Positions 1-9,686 of a stretch of 64,000 nucleotides of DNA are shown piece after piece. The translations under genes and the position numbers were made by a program. The notes under the pieces are model-generated. The model worked only from the letters and a program-made list of their open reading frames with translations, searched no databases and was not told where the DNA came from. Positions within the stretch are counted from its first letter, which is position 1. Each line of letters opens with the position of its first letter. Origin of the DNA: DAISIL01 sp036822015 (GTDB lineage Bacteria; Bacteroidota; Bacteroidia; Cytophagales; Bernardetiaceae). The DNA is taken from the NCBI GenBank assembly GCA_036822015.1, contig DAISIL010000001.1, forward strand, positions 1 through 64,000, read 5' to 3'.

Positions 1-491
1 AAAGCACCATCTGTGCCGAGCAATATCTCGGGCTGGATGTGATGTGTCTTGCCTGCGTGATCGCGGAGCTGCATCTGCATTCGGCGCAAATCTAAGATGG
101 TGCATTCGTGCTGGAAGCAAAACTGCACGTTGGGTAAGGCATCGGCCAGGTCGATTAAGCGGGCGTTGAGGTCGTTGCGGGAGATGGCATAGATGGCCTG
201 ATCGGCTTTGCCGTAAGCCTGAAATGTCGTTTGCCCATCGGGGGCATGGATGATACGCCCGGGCATGGGCAGGGCAATTTCTCGGATTTGCTCTGCGATA
301 CCGGCTTGTGCCAGGGCCCGCCATCCTCGGTCGCTTAAAGCTAGGTTGATGGATCGCCCTTCCTCTTTGACCGTTCGGTAATCGGGGCGTTTTTCATAGA
401 CAAACACGGGATAGCCTTGCCGCCCCAAAAAAAGCGCGGTTAATGATCCCACCAGACCGCCGCCCAAAATATGCACCTCTTCTTTTGGCAT
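1..491 (-). CDS. kmo: Kynurenine 3-monooxygenase, N-terminal part (cut by window edge)
   Basis: FAD-dependent hydroxylase that converts kynurenine to 3-hydroxykynurenine in tryptophan breakdown and de novo NAD synthesis. Only the first 163 codons are present; the gene runs off the left edge. The translation starts MPKEEVHILGGGLVGSLTAL, a Rossmann GxGxxG dinucleotide fold. This is followed by the family signature GRSINLALSDRG at about residue 45 and an AIYAISRNDLN segment at about residue 105, which together separate KMO from other aromatic hydroxylases. The ATG lies at 489-491 and is divergent from the glycosyltransferase at 581. No other kynurenine-pathway gene is visible in the window. Confidence 0.85.
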   Translation of the reverse strand, partial: MPKEEVHILGGGLVGSLTALFLGRQGYPVFVYEKRPDYRTVKEEGRSINLALSDRGWRALAQAGIAEQIREIALPMPGRIIHAPDGQTTFQAYGKADQAIYAISRNDLNARLIDLADALPNVQFCFQHECTILDLRRMQMQLRDHAGKTHHIQPEILLGTDGA

Positions 492-504
492 CGCTGCTTC
501 GTTT

Positions 505-538
505 TTTTGTTGGGACAACAAAAGTGTACATTTTACAC
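505..538. promoter_or_regulatory. Two adjacent inverted repeats between divergent genes (possible operator)
   Basis: Two palindromes stand side by side in the 89-bp divergent gap. The first is TTTTGTTG-gga-CAACAAAA (505-523). The second is GTGTA-cattt-TACAC (524-538). They lie where the start region of the leftward kmo transcript would be. They may bind a regulator or form a 5' hairpin. This is inferred from symmetry only. Confidence 0.35.
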
Positions 539-566
539 AACATTTCCAATTTTCACGGACAAGCCG

Positions 567-574
567 TACTTTTG
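567..574 (+). promoter_or_regulatory. Bacteroidota -7 promoter element for the glycosyltransferase
   Basis: TACTTTTG matches the phylum consensus TAnnTTTG exactly and lies 6 bases before the ATG at 581. It implies a very short leader. It also argues against the longer in-frame start at 443, which would sit upstream of the promoter and overlap kmo. Confidence 0.5.
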
Positions 575-580
575 CCCCCT

Positions 581-1663
581 ATGCGGATACTGCTCACCAC
601 CCATCAGGGCGACATCGCCGGCTCCACCTACTCGATGGCTTATCTTTGCGAAGGGCTAGCCCGACGCGGGCATTACGTCGTGGTTGGTTGCCGAGAAAAC
701 GCCTTGCTCTATGAACTGCTGGCAGATACGCCGGTTCACCGCGTTCCGATGCGCTTTGGGGGACGGATGAGCCTTAGGGCCATCCGTGAGCTGGCACAGG
801 TGGTGCGCCAACACCGCATCCAAATACTCAACCCCCAGTCAGGCAAAACCCGCCATCAGTCGGCTTATGCGCGTTGGCTTTATGGTCTCTCGTATCGCAT
901 CGTACACACACGACGACAACGCCCCTTTGAGGGCGCATCGGCTTTGCGCGGATGGTTTGTCCGACAGACGGCCGACTGTATCGTAGCTGTCAGCGAAGGC
1001 GTAAAAACCGCCCTGATACAGATGGGTATCCCTGCTGATATGATCGTCGTGATCCACAACGGAACCCCAGCTCAGAAATACCAACTCCCGAACCTGACGG
1101 AGCGCGTAACCGAATTGCGTACCCAACTCGAACTAAACCCAGGGCAGCCTGTCATCGGTTGTGTCTCTCGTCCTAAGCAGCAAGAACAGCTACTGGAAGC
1201 CCTAAACCATCTGCCCTATCCGGTTACGCTGATCCTAATCGGAGTAAGTCAAATGGCAGTTTACGAGTGCATCCAGTCTAGTTACATCCAGCCACATCGC
1301 GTGATCTACCTCGGCAACTTACCTGGACAGGAGGTCTTGTATCATTACGGCTTGTTCGATCTTAAAGTTTTGCCTTCTAACATGGAGGGATTGAGCCAAA
1401 GCCTTCTGGAGGCGATGGCTATGGGTGTTCCCGTAGTGGCTACCCGTGCTTCGGGTAACCCCGACTTGATCCAGGATGGACAAAACGGCTTGCTTTTCGA
1501 TGAAGGCGATACCCAAACTCTATCCCAACACATCCAATCCCTCCTCGCGGATGCTGATTTGCGGGAGCGGCTGCGGGCCGCCGGACGCAAGACGGCACTC
1601 ATTGACTTCTCCATCGAGAAGGTCATTGATCGCTATGAGGAGTTGTTTGAAAAAAACCTATAA
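581..1663 (+). CDS. Glycosyltransferase family 4 (GT-B fold)
   Basis: Retaining glycosyltransferase of 360 aa, probably acting on a cell-surface glycan or lipid at the inner membrane. The N-terminal half starts MRILLTTHQGDIAGSTYS, the glycine-containing acceptor-side loop of GT4 enzymes. The C-terminal half carries the nucleotide-sugar motif E-x7-E in EGLSQSLLEAMAMG at about residues 269-277, followed by GVPVVAT. No signal peptide or membrane segment is seen. I chose the ATG at 581 because a promoter element directly precedes it and the open frame upstream overlaps kmo. The gene stands alone and ends in a hairpin shared with rpoB. The sugar donor cannot be told from sequence. Confidence 0.85.
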   Translation: MRILLTTHQGDIAGSTYSMAYLCEGLARRGHYVVVGCRENALLYELLADTPVHRVPMRFGGRMSLRAIRELAQVVRQHRIQILNPQSGKTRHQSAYARWLYGLSYRIVHTRRQRPFEGASALRGWFVRQTADCIVAVSEGVKTALIQMGIPADMIVVIHNGTPAQKYQLPNLTERVTELRTQLELNPGQPVIGCVSRPKQQEQLLEALNHLPYPVTLILIGVSQMAVYECIQSSYIQPHRVIYLGNLPGQEVLYHYGLFDLKVLPSNMEGLSQSLLEAMAMGVPVVATRASGNPDLIQDGQNGLLFDEGDTQTLSQHIQSLLADADLRERLRAAGRKTALIDFSIEKVIDRYEELFEKNL

Positions 1664-1687
1664 GGTCTCGAAGACCTTATAGGTTTT
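1653..1687. terminator. Bidirectional terminator hairpin between converging genes
   Basis: A perfect stem AAAACCTATAAGGTCT / AGACCTTATAGGTTTT around a 3-base loop, with A- and T-runs on the outside. It serves the glycosyltransferase from the left and rpoB from the right; the glycosyltransferase stop codon lies inside the left arm. A near-copy of the arm sequence occurs at 21981-22020. Confidence 0.85.
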
Positions 1688-1709
1688 GGATGGGTTTTCT
1701 GCCGGGTGT

Positions 1710-4700
1710 TTAGTCCAGGGAAATCTCCAGGGCCAGTCCGCGCAACTCGTGAATCAAGACGTTGAACGACTCGGGGATGTTGGGTTCGGGGAGGTTTTCA
1801 CCTTTCACGATGGCTTCGTAGGCTTTGGCGCGTCCGACAACATCATCTGACTTGACGGTCAAGATTTCACGCAGGACGTGTGCCGCACCGAAGGCTTCCA
1901 GGGCCCAAACCTCCATTTCACCAAAACGCTGCCCCCCAAACTGGGCTTTACCGCCCAGGGGCTGTTGCGTGATGAGCGAGTAGGGGCCAATCGAACGGGC
2001 GTGCATCTTGTCATCAACCAGGTGTCCGAGTTTGAGCATATAAATAATGCCCACCGTAACCGGCTGATCGAACTTCTCGCCCGTGCGTCCGTCATAGACC
2101 GTGGCGCGTCCCCATTCGGGAAGTCCGGCTTCCTGGACTTGCTCATAGACATCTTGCTCCGTGGCTCCGTCAAAGATAGGCGTGGCATATTTGCGCCCGA
2201 GCTTCTCACCGGCCCATCCCAAGATGGTTTCGTAGATTTGCCCGAGGTTCATACGGGAGGGTACGCCGAGGGGGTTGAGGACGATGTCCACGGGTTCGCC
2301 GTTTTCGAGGTAGGGCATGTCTTCTGGGCGCACGATACGGGCCACGATGCCTTTGTTGCCGTGTCGTCCGGCCATTTTATCACCTACTTTGAGCTTTCGC
2401 TTTTTGGCGATATATACCTTAGCCAATTTGATGATACCTGCGGGCAAATCATCACCGACCTCGAGGGCATAACACTCGCGTTTGTGGGCGGCACTGAGTT
2501 TGTTGCGGGCATCGTTGTAGTTCTTTATCATCTGACGCAGGAGCGTGTTGGTCTCCTCGTCGTCTGTCCAGCCATCCTGGATGACATCGCTGATGAAGTT
2601 GGATTCTTCGGGTACGTTGAGGTTGCTTTCGTCGCGGTAAGGGTTCTTGGCCGGGAAGAAGTTCAACTCCATGTTTTGGCGGTTAAAGCGTGTGCCTTCG
2701 GGCATGAGTTCTTCGCCAAAGACGTGCTTGATGGCCGTGGCACTGGTTTTTCCTTCCAGCAGATGGGTCATCTTTTGGAGGAGGAGTTCTTTGAGCTTGA
2801 GGAGTTCTTTGGCGTATTTTTTCTTGCGTAACTCGATCTCCTTTTTGGCTTTGAGGCGTGCTTCTTTTTCTTTCTTGTTGGAACGCTCAAAGAGTTTGGT
2901 GTTGATGACCGTTCCGCGCAGGGAAGCCGAAGCACGGAGGGAGGCATCTTTCACGTCGCCGGCTTTGTCGCCGAAGATGGCTCGGAGGAGTTTTTCTTCG
3001 GGTGTGGGGTCGGTTTCGCCTTTGGGTGTCGTTTTGCCGATCATAATATCGCCTTCGCGCACCTCTGCCCCGATACGTATGATACCATCTTCGTCTAGGT
3101 TTCGGACGGCATCCTCACTGACGTTGGGGATTTCGGCGGTCAGGTCTTCCTCGCCGCGTTTGGTATCCCGTACTTCGAGTTCGTACTGGTCGATGTGGAT
3201 GGAGGTATAAATATCCTCTCGGACGACTTTTTCGGAGATCACGATGGCATCTTCAAAGTTGTACCCTTGCCAGGGCATGAAGGCCACTTTGAGGTTGCAG
3301 CCGAGGGCGAGTTCGCCTTGATCGGTGGCATAGCCATCACAGATGATGTCGCCTTTCTTGACGCGCTGCCCCTTCTTGACGAGCGGCCGGTGGTTGATGC
3401 AGGTATCCTGGTTGGTGCGCTGGAACTTGGTCAGGTAATAGGTGTTGAGTTCGTCATCAAAACTGATGAGTCGCTCGTTATCTGTCCAGTCGTAGCGCAA
3501 TACGATTTTGTTGGCATCGACATAATGCACCACCCCGTCGGCTTCGGCGACGATAACGGCACGGGAATCCAGGGCGGCACGGCGTTCAAGTCCTGTACCG
3601 ACGATGGGTGCCTGCGGGCGAAGCAAAGGAACGGCCTGCCGCTGCATGTTTGATCCCATGAGGGCGCGGTTGGCATCGTCGTGTTCAAGGAAGGGAATCA
3701 TGGAGGCAGCCACGGATACGATTTGGTTCGGGGCTACGTCCATGTACGTAATCTCGCTGGGTTCGGAGAGCGGAAAATCGCCCTGCAAACGGCATTTCAC
3801 GTATTGGTTTTCAAAGAGACCATCCGCGCCCACGGGGGCGTTGGCCTGTGCGATGTGATGATCGTCCTCCTCTTCGGCGGACAAAAACAGCACCTCGTCA
3901 GTTACTTTGCCCTCTTTGACTTTTCGGTAAGGGGTCTCGATGAAGCCCATCGAATTGACCCGTGCATGAACGCAGAGCGAAGAGATCAAACCGATGTTGG
4001 GTCCTTCGGGGGTCTCGATGGTACAGAGCCGCCCGTAGTGCGTGTAGTGAACGTCGCGGACTTCAAAGCCGGCACGCTCCCGCGAAAGACCACCGGGCCC
4101 CAGGGCAGACATCCGCCGCTTGTGCGTGATCTCCGATAGGGGGTTGGTCTGATCCATGAACTGGGAGAGCTGGTTGGTACCAAAAAACGAGTTGATGACC
4201 GAAGACAAGGTACGGGCGTTGATCAGATCAACGGGCTTAAAGTCTTCGTTATCACGGACATTCATACGTTCCCGTATCGTGCGGGCCATGCGCGTCAGGC
4301 CCGTGCCAAACTGGCTGTACAGTTGCTCCCCGACCGTGCGGACACGGCGGTTGGAGAGGTGGTCGATGTCATCGACGACGGCTCGGGAGTTGATGAGCGT
4401 GATGAGGTGTTGGATGATCTTGATGATGTCCTCCTTGGTCAAGACCCGAACAGACATATCAATATCAAGGCTCAATTTCTTGTTGATGCGGTAGCGGCCT
4501 ACCTCGCCGAGATCATAGCGTTTTTCGCTAAAAAAGAGGCTTTGGATGACATCACGGGCCGTCTGCTCGTCGGGTGCTTCGGTGTTGCGGAGCTGGCGAT
4601 AGATTTGCTCGACGGCTTCTTTTTCGGAGTTGGAGTTGTCTTTTTGGAGGGTATTATAGACAATGGCGTAATCGGTGATGTTGATGTCGGAGCGGTGCAA

Positions 4701-5579
4701 GATGACCATATCTACGCCAGCAGCCAGGATGGTTTCGATGTCCTCGGACGTAATCTCGTCGTCGCGTTCCATCAAGACTTCATTGCGATCAATGGTAACA
4801 ACTTCTCCCGTATCTTCGTCCACGAAGTCCTCTGTCCAGGTGCGCAATACTCGGGCAGCCAACCGCCGTCCGACGGCCGCTTGTAGGGTTTCCTGGGTGG
4901 CTTTGATCTCTTCGGAAAGCCCAAAGAGACCCAAAATTTCGCGGTCGGTGCCATAGCCGATGGCCCGTAGGAGGGTCGTTACGGGGAATTTTTTCTTGCG
5001 ATCAATGTAAGCATACATGATGTTGTTTACGTCGGTCGCAAACTCAATCCATGAACCCTTGAAAGGGATAATCCTGGCCGAGTAAAGTTTGGTTCCGTTG
5101 GTGTGTTTGCTTTGGGCAAAAAACACCCCCGGGGAGCGGTGCAACTGCGAGACAATCACGCGCTCGGCACCGTTGATGACAAACGACCCGCGCTCGGTCA
5201 TGTAGGGAATTGCCCCCAAAAAGACCTCTTGCTCAATCGTTTCAAAATCTTCGTTATCTTCGTCGTTGCAGGAGAGCCGCAGCTTAGCTTTCAAGGCTAC
5301 GGTGTAAGAAAGCCCGCGCTCTACGCATTCCTTGACATCGTATTTTGGCGGATCAAGCATGTAATCCACAAACTCCAACAAGTAGTTGTCGCGGGAATCC
5401 GAGATGGGAAAGTTTTCCGCAAAGACCTGATAAAGCCCCTCTTGCTTACGATCTTCGGGAGGTGTACCCAACTGAAGAAAATCCTGAAAGGATTGCAACT
5501 GAAGTTGCAAAAAATCAGGATATTCGAGAATGCTTTTGGTTCGGGAGAAATTGTAACGACCGTCTTTTATGGTTGCCAA
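1710..5579 (-). CDS. rpoB: DNA-directed RNA polymerase subunit beta
   Basis: Catalytic beta subunit of RNA polymerase. Positions below count from the in-frame TTG at 5612. The rifampicin-site region lies at about residues 476-508 and reads [20 protein letters not shown]. The catalytic and clamp-side blocks include [10 protein letters not shown] near residue 786 and [12 protein letters not shown] near 1077. The length (1289-1300 aa) is normal. No ATG fits the N-terminus. TTG at 5612 would fall about 5 bases from the expected transcription start. TTG at 5579 gives [13 protein letters not shown] and fits the family N-terminus better, so I prefer it. Residues equivalent to the common rifampicin-resistance positions (D516, H526, S531) are wild type. 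The gene is single: neither rpoC nor ribosomal protein genes flank it. Confidence 0.97.
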   Translation of the reverse strand: MATIKDGRYNFSRTKSILEYPDFLQLQLQSFQDFLQLGTPPEDRKQEGLYQVFAENFPISDSRDNYLLEFVDYMLDPPKYDVKECVERGLSYTVALKAKLRLSCNDEDNEDFETIEQEVFLGAIPYMTERGSFVINGAERVIVSQLHRSPGVFFAQSKHTNGTKLYSARIIPFKGSWIEFATDVNNIMYAYIDRKKKFPVTTLLRAIGYGTDREILGLFGLSEEIKATQETLQAAVGRRLAARVLRTWTEDFVDEDTGEVVTIDRNEVLMERDDEITSEDIETILAAGVDMVILHRSDINITDYAIVYNTLQKDNSNSEKEAVEQIYRQLRNTEAPDEQTARDVIQSLFFSEKRYDLGEVGRYRINKKLSLDIDMSVRVLTKEDIIKIIQHLITLINSRAVVDDIDHLSNRRVRTVGEQLYSQFGTGLTRMARTIRERMNVRDNEDFKPVDLINARTLSSVINSFFGTNQLSQFMDQTNPLSEITHKRRMSALGPGGLSRERAGFEVRDVHYTHYGRLCTIETPEGPNIGLISSLCVHARVNSMGFIETPYRKVKEGKVTDEVLFLSAEEEDDHHIAQANAPVGADGLFENQYVKCRLQGDFPLSEPSEITYMDVAPNQIVSVAASMIPFLEHDDANRALMGSNMQRQAVPLLRPQAPIVGTGLERRAALDSRAVIVAEADGVVHYVDANKIVLRYDWTDNERLISFDDELNTYYLTKFQRTNQDTCINHRPLVKKGQRVKKGDIICDGYATDQGELALGCNLKVAFMPWQGYNFEDAIVISEKVVREDIYTSIHIDQYELEVRDTKRGEEDLTAEIPNVSEDAVRNLDEDGIIRIGAEVREGDIMIGKTTPKGETDPTPEEKLLRAIFGDKAGDVKDASLRASASLRGTVINTKLFERSNKKEKEARLKAKKEIELRKKKYAKELLKLKELLLQKMTHLLEGKTSATAIKHVFGEELMPEGTRFNRQNMELNFFPAKNPYRDESNLNVPEESNFISDVIQDGWTDDEETNTLLRQMIKNYNDARNKLSAAHKRECYALEVGDDLPAGIIKLAKVYIAKKRKLKVGDKMAGRHGNKGIVARIVRPEDMPYLENGEPVDIVLNPLGVPSRMNLGQIYETILGWAGEKLGRKYATPIFDGATEQDVYEQVQEAGLPEWGRATVYDGRTGEKFDQPVTVGIIYMLKLGHLVDDKMHARSIGPYSLITQQPLGGKAQFGGQRFGEMEVWALEAFGAAHVLREILTVKSDDVVGRAKAYEAIVKGENLPEPNIPESFNVLIHELRGLALEISLD

Positions 5580-5622
5580 AACGCGCAGAGATTTACGGTG
5601 AAAGAAAAACAAATTTAGCCCA

Positions 5623-5654
5623 CAAAGATACGTAATTTTTGGTCAAAATTCAAA
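5623..5654 (-). promoter_or_regulatory. rpoB promoter (TTTG-N20-TATCTTTG)
   Basis: On the minus strand TTTG (5651-5654) and TATCTTTG (5623-5630) are 20 bases apart, matching the Bacteroidota consensus. Predicted transcription begins near 5617. That disfavours a start codon at 5612 and supports rpoB being transcribed alone. Confidence 0.65.
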
Positions 5655-5686
5655 ATTATCTCCTCATTAACCCGTAACTTCGCTTA

Positions 5687-6067
5687 ATGAAATATTTGCT
5701 CCCCTTTTTGTTGGGCCTCTTTGCCTGCCAAACCGAAGCCCCCAAAGATTGTTTAGCCCACAAAGAAGGCTTGTACTTCTTTGAAAATCAACAAGCTACC
5801 ATCTATGTACACCGTACCCAAGACCGCCAGTACGAGTACATCCCCAACGGAGATACCCTTTCGGTACATCGCGTTGAGTGGGTCAATGATTGCAGCTATC
5901 GCCTGATTCTCCTTTCGGGTGATTCGGCTACACGCGCCTTTCAGGGCGAAAAAACCCTCACCGTAACGATCACGGAAGCCAGCCCAGAGCAGTACACTTT
6001 CGTTGCCCGAATGGAGGACATGGAGGGCGGACAAATCAAAGGACAACTTCAACGAAAAACCCCCTAA
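5687..6067 (+). CDS. Small lipoprotein of unknown function
   Basis: 126 aa. The N-terminus MKYLLPFLLGLFACQTE is a lipoprotein signal with the lipidated cysteine at residue 14, so the mature protein is anchored to a membrane facing the periplasm. The rest is polar with many short beta-type strands (for example the stretch around residues 75-115) and has no motif I recognise. It is divergent from rpoB and ends 3 bases before the amidase gene, so the two are probably co-transcribed. The function is unknown. Confidence 0.7.
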   Translation: MKYLLPFLLGLFACQTEAPKDCLAHKEGLYFFENQQATIYVHRTQDRQYEYIPNGDTLSVHRVEWVNDCSYRLILLSGDSATRAFQGEKTLTVTITEASPEQYTFVARMEDMEGGQIKGQLQRKTP

Positions 6068-6070
6068 GCC

Positions 6071-6949
6071 ATGCGCATCGGACTGATCCAATCTCGGTGT
6101 ACCCAAGACCTACAAAGCAACTTTGACACTGCCTGTCAAAGTATCGCCGCCGTAGCCGAGGCAGGGGCGCAAGTGGTCGTTTTGCAAGAACTCTTTCGCT
6201 CCCTGTATTTTTGCGATACCGAAGACCCCCAAAAATTCGACCTGGCCGAAGCCATACCAGGCCCCAGTACGGCAGCCCTTTCGGAGGTCGCCCGCCAGTA
6301 CGAGGTTGTCATCGTGGCTTCACTTTTTGAAAGGCGGGCTGCCGGTTTGTACCACAACACCATCGCTGTACTCGATGCCGACGGCAGCTACCTCGGCAAG
6401 TACCGAAAAATGCACATCCCCGATGACCCGGGCTACTACGAAAAATTTTACTTCACGCCCGGCGACCTGGGCTACAAAGTCTTCCCGACGCGCTACGGGC
6501 GCATCGGAACGCTCATCTGTTGGGATCAGTGGTTCCCCGAAGCCGCCCGCCTAACGGCCCTGCAAGGGGCGGATGTACTCGTGTACCCGACCGCCATTGG
6601 GTGGGCCGACGACGAACCCGAGACCCTCTACCCCGATCAGTACGCCGCCTGGCAGACCATCCAACGCGGACACGCCATCGCCAACGGCATCCCCGTCGTG
6701 GCCGTCAATCGGGTGGGGCAGGAGGCTGGAATGCGTTTTTGGGGAGGGTCTTTTGTGGCCGATGCCTTCGGAAAGATCATCTATCAGGCGTCCCACGAGG
6801 AGGAAACCACCGCCTGCATCCCCCTAGACCTACGCGCCACCGAAGAGACCCGCCGCATCTGGCCCTTTCTGCGAGACCGCCGCATCGAGACTTACGGCGA
6901 CCTCCAAAAGCGATTCCTGGAACAAGACCACGCCCCGCCCCGTTATTAG
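6071..6949 (+). CDS. aguB: N-carbamoylputrescine amidase
   Basis: Nitrilase-superfamily enzyme of 292 aa that hydrolyses N-carbamoylputrescine to putrescine, CO2 and ammonia, the last step of the agmatine route to polyamines. The catalytic triad is visible: Glu40 in VVVLQELF, Lys113 in KYRKMHIPDD, Cys150 in LICWDQWFPE. The segment GYYEKFYFTPGD at about residues 121-132 and the tail QTIQRGHAIANGIPV are typical of the AguB clade. It is cytoplasmic with no signal peptide. The gene is tightly spaced after the lipoprotein gene and followed at 15 bases by mnmA. The agmatine deiminase partner (AguA) is not in the window. Confidence 0.9.
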   Translation: MRIGLIQSRCTQDLQSNFDTACQSIAAVAEAGAQVVVLQELFRSLYFCDTEDPQKFDLAEAIPGPSTAALSEVARQYEVVIVASLFERRAAGLYHNTIAVLDADGSYLGKYRKMHIPDDPGYYEKFYFTPGDLGYKVFPTRYGRIGTLICWDQWFPEAARLTALQGADVLVYPTAIGWADDEPETLYPDQYAAWQTIQRGHAIANGIPVVAVNRVGQEAGMRFWGGSFVADAFGKIIYQASHEEETTACIPLDLRATEETRRIWPFLRDRRIETYGDLQKRFLEQDHAPPRY

Positions 6950-6964
6950 TTTTTGATTTATGCT

Positions 6965-8137
6965 ATGACAAAACCGAAAAAATCCCGTGTCGTCGTGGGG
7001 CTTTCCGGTGGGGTGGACTCAAGCGTAGCCGCTTATCTGCTCCTCCAGCAAGGCTACGAAGTGATCGGGATGTTTATGCGCAACTGGAACGATGAGCGTG
7101 TGATCCTGGACGATGAATGCCCCTGGATCGAAGACAGCAACGATGCCCTGTTGGTGGCCGAGCAACTCGGTATTCCCTTTCAGGTCATTGATTTGAGTGC
7201 CGAGTACAAAAAACGCATCGTCGATTATATGTTTGCCGAGTATGCCGCCGGACGCACGCCCAACCCCGACGTGCTGTGCAACCGCGAGATCAAGTTTGAT
7301 GTTTTTCTGGAAACGGCCTTGCGCTTAGGGGCGGATTTTGTGGCGACGGGGCATTACTGCCAAAAAGAAACCATCACGGCCGCCGATGGACAAACGTACC
7401 ATCGCCTCCTGGCCGGCGCCGACCCCAACAAAGACCAGAGTTATTTTTTGTGCCAGGTATCGCAAGCCCAGCTTTCTCGAGCCTTGTTTCCCATTGGTCA
7501 TCTCCAAAAACCCGAGGTGCGCCGCATCGCCGAGGCACAAGGACTAGCGACAGCCCAAAAGAAAGACTCCCAGGGCTTGTGCTTCGTAGGAAAAATTCGC
7601 CTCCCCGACTTCTTGCAACAACAGCTCAAAGCCAAGCCGGGGGCTATCGTCGAACTCCCCCCCGATGCCGACTGCTACGCCCACGAACGCGGCACGTCCG
7701 CCTACGCCTACCAACCCAGCGATGGCACGGAGGTAGGGCAACACAACGGGGCGCATTTCTTCACCATCGGGCAACGCAAGGGCTTGGGCGTGGGTGGCAA
7801 AGCCGAGCCGCTCTTTGTCGTCGGGACAGACACAAGCACCAACACTGTCTATGTCGGGCAAGGGGAGCATCACCCGGGTTTGTTTCGGAGTGCCTTGTTT
7901 GTCCCGAACGCAGACCTACACTGGGTGCGCCCAGACCAACGCCTGCACATCGGACAAACCAGCGACTACCTGGCCCGCATCCGATACCGGCAGCCGCTCT
8001 CGCCCGTGCGCCTCGAGGCTACCCCCGAAGGTATCAACTTCTATTTTGCCGAGCCGCAACGCAGCATTACGCCCGGGCAGTTTGTGGCCTGGTATGCGGG
8101 CAACGAACTGATCGGCTCGGGGGTCATCGCGACATAG
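6965..8137 (+). CDS. mnmA: tRNA-specific 2-thiouridylase
   Basis: ATP-dependent enzyme that places sulfur on U34 of tRNA-Lys, -Glu and -Gln. 390 aa from the ATG at 6965; an in-frame TTG 12 bases earlier is possible but weaker. The PP-loop GLSGGVDSS spans residues 12-20. The two catalytic cysteines are visible: Cys105 in [11 protein letters not shown] and Cys206 in [15 protein letters not shown] and the tRNA-contacting insert lie between them, and a C-terminal beta-barrel follows. It follows aguB by 15 bases, so it is likely co-transcribed, although the two pathways are unrelated. Confidence 0.95.
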   Translation: MTKPKKSRVVVGLSGGVDSSVAAYLLLQQGYEVIGMFMRNWNDERVILDDECPWIEDSNDALLVAEQLGIPFQVIDLSAEYKKRIVDYMFAEYAAGRTPNPDVLCNREIKFDVFLETALRLGADFVATGHYCQKETITAADGQTYHRLLAGADPNKDQSYFLCQVSQAQLSRALFPIGHLQKPEVRRIAEAQGLATAQKKDSQGLCFVGKIRLPDFLQQQLKAKPGAIVELPPDADCYAHERGTSAYAYQPSDGTEVGQHNGAHFFTIGQRKGLGVGGKAEPLFVVGTDTSTNTVYVGQGEHHPGLFRSALFVPNADLHWVRPDQRLHIGQTSDYLARIRYRQPLSPVRLEATPEGINFYFAEPQRSITPGQFVAWYAGNELIGSGVIAT

Positions 8138-8169
8138 TTTGGATAAATCAACAAAACAACGTACCTTAG
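8138..8169 (+). promoter_or_regulatory. Candidate promoter for lpd (TTTG-N20-TACCTTAG)
   Basis: TTTG at 8138-8141 and TACCTTAG at 8162-8169, 20 bases apart, one base off the -7 consensus. It lies 31 bases before the lpd ATG and suggests lpd has its own transcript. Confidence 0.5.
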
Positions 8170-8200
8170 TTCGATAAAAAATCTCAACCCAAAAACACCT

Positions 8201-9604
8201 ATGAAATACGACGTAACCGTCATCGGCTCTGGCCCCGGAGGCTACATCGCCGCCATTCGTGCCGCACAACTGGGCATGAAAACAGCTATCATCGAAAAAG
8301 AAAAAACCCTCGGTGGTACTTGCCTCAACGTGGGCTGTATTCCCTCTAAATCTCTCCTGGATTCGAGCGAGCATTTCCATAATGCCCACCATACCTTCAA
8401 GACCCACGGTATTGAGCTAGATAACCTCAAAGTGAATATGCCCCAGATGATTAAGCGCAAGCAGGAGGTCGTGGATACCGTCGTAGGAGGGGTGGAGTTT
8501 TTGATGAAAAAAAACAACATCGACGTATATCGCGGCTTGGGGTCTTTTGTCTCGAAGAATAAAATCCGCGTTACGCCGGAGGAGGGCGAAAGCACCGAGA
8601 TCGAAACCGATAAAACGATCATCGCCACGGGATCGGCACCCGCCATGCTGCCTTTTATCCCCTTTGATGGCAAACGGATAATGACTTCTACCGAAGCCCT
8701 CGAACTCAAAGAGGTGCCCAAGCACATGATTGTCATTGGGGGAGGAGTCATTGGGCTGGAGCTAGGCTCGGTTTTCGCTCGTCTTGGTGCAGAGGTATCC
8801 GTGGTCGAGTACCTGGATCGCTTGATCCCGGGCATGGATGGCACGATGGCCAAGGAGATGCAAAAAGTCCTCAAGAAGCAGCTCAAAATGAAATTCTATT
8901 TGAGCCATAAAGTTACTGGCGCTGAGATTCTGGAAGACGGCGTGCTGCTCAAAGCCGAGAACAAGAAAGGCGAAGCGGTAGAGCTTTCGGGTGATTACTG
9001 CCTGCTCTCCGTGGGCCGTAAACCCTACACCGATAAGCTCGGTCTGGAAAACATCGGACTCAAAACCGACGAGCGCGGGCGCATTGCCGTCGATGAACAC
9101 CTCCAAACCGAAGTGGCAGGCGTATATGCCATCGGAGACGTAATCCGAGGGGCGATGCTGGCCCACAAAGCCGAAGAGGAAGGCGTGATGGTAGCCGAGA
9201 TCATCGCCGGCGAAAAACCCCACATCAACTACAACCTCATCCCGAACGTGATCTACACCTGGCCCGAGGTGGCCGGAGTGGGCTACACCGAGGAGCAACT
9301 CCAGGAACAAAAACGCGCCTACAAAACGGGGTCTTTTCCGTTTCGTGCCTTGGGTAGGGCCCGAGCCTCGATGGACATCGACGGTGTCGTGAAGGTCTTA
9401 GCCGATCAGGCAACGGACGAAATCTTAGGCGTACACATCATCGGGGCCCGAGCGGCGGATATGATCGCAGAGGCTGTTGTGGCGATGGAGTTTCGGGCTT
9501 CGGCCGAGGATGTGGCTCGGATGTCGCACGCTCACCCGACGTACATGGAAGCCGTCAAGGAAGCCTGCCTCGATGCGACGGGCAAACGCGCCTTGAACAT
9601 TTAG
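8201..9604 (+). CDS. lpdA: Dihydrolipoyl dehydrogenase (E3)
   Basis: FAD enzyme of 467 aa that reoxidises dihydrolipoamide with NAD+. It is the shared E3 of pyruvate, 2-oxoglutarate and branched-chain 2-oxoacid dehydrogenases and of the glycine cleavage system. The FAD fold GSGPGGY spans residues 9-15. The redox disulfide Cys41/Cys46 lies in GGTCLNVGCIPSKS. The NAD fold is VIGGGVIGLELG near residue 180. The catalytic pair His445/Glu450 lies in HAHPTYMEA near the C-terminus. No E1 or E2 gene adjoins it, so it probably serves several complexes. It ends at a strong hairpin. Confidence 0.97.
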   Translation: MKYDVTVIGSGPGGYIAAIRAAQLGMKTAIIEKEKTLGGTCLNVGCIPSKSLLDSSEHFHNAHHTFKTHGIELDNLKVNMPQMIKRKQEVVDTVVGGVEFLMKKNNIDVYRGLGSFVSKNKIRVTPEEGESTEIETDKTIIATGSAPAMLPFIPFDGKRIMTSTEALELKEVPKHMIVIGGGVIGLELGSVFARLGAEVSVVEYLDRLIPGMDGTMAKEMQKVLKKQLKMKFYLSHKVTGAEILEDGVLLKAENKKGEAVELSGDYCLLSVGRKPYTDKLGLENIGLKTDERGRIAVDEHLQTEVAGVYAIGDVIRGAMLAHKAEEEGVMVAEIIAGEKPHINYNLIPNVIYTWPEVAGVGYTEEQLQEQKRAYKTGSFPFRALGRARASMDIDGVVKVLADQATDEILGVHIIGARAADMIAEAVVAMEFRASAEDVARMSHAHPTYMEAVKEACLDATGKRALNI

Positions 9605-9627
9605 ACAAAAAAACAAACTTTGTTAGT

Positions 9628-9665
9628 ACCTCCCGTTGCTCGTGTCCGCACGGGCAACGGGAGGT
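9628..9665. terminator. Strong hairpin after lpd
   Basis: A 12-bp arm ACCTCCCGTTGC pairs with GCAACGGGAGGT, and an inner CGTG/CACG stem tops it. The downstream base run is only taaaat, so this is a stable stem with a weak tail. It may be a terminator, an mRNA-stabilising 3' end, or a leader hairpin of the next gene. Confidence 0.5.
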
Positions 9666-9686
9666 AAAATCTCTTGTTCTTGATCC

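Noticed and set aside
1878..2831. 317-codon open frame antisense to rpoB
   Set aside because: It overlaps conserved rpoB coding sequence on the other strand and resembles no protein family.
4100..4200. Rifampicin-resistance substitutions in rpoB
   Set aside because: The positions equivalent to D516, H526 and S531 carry the usual residues.
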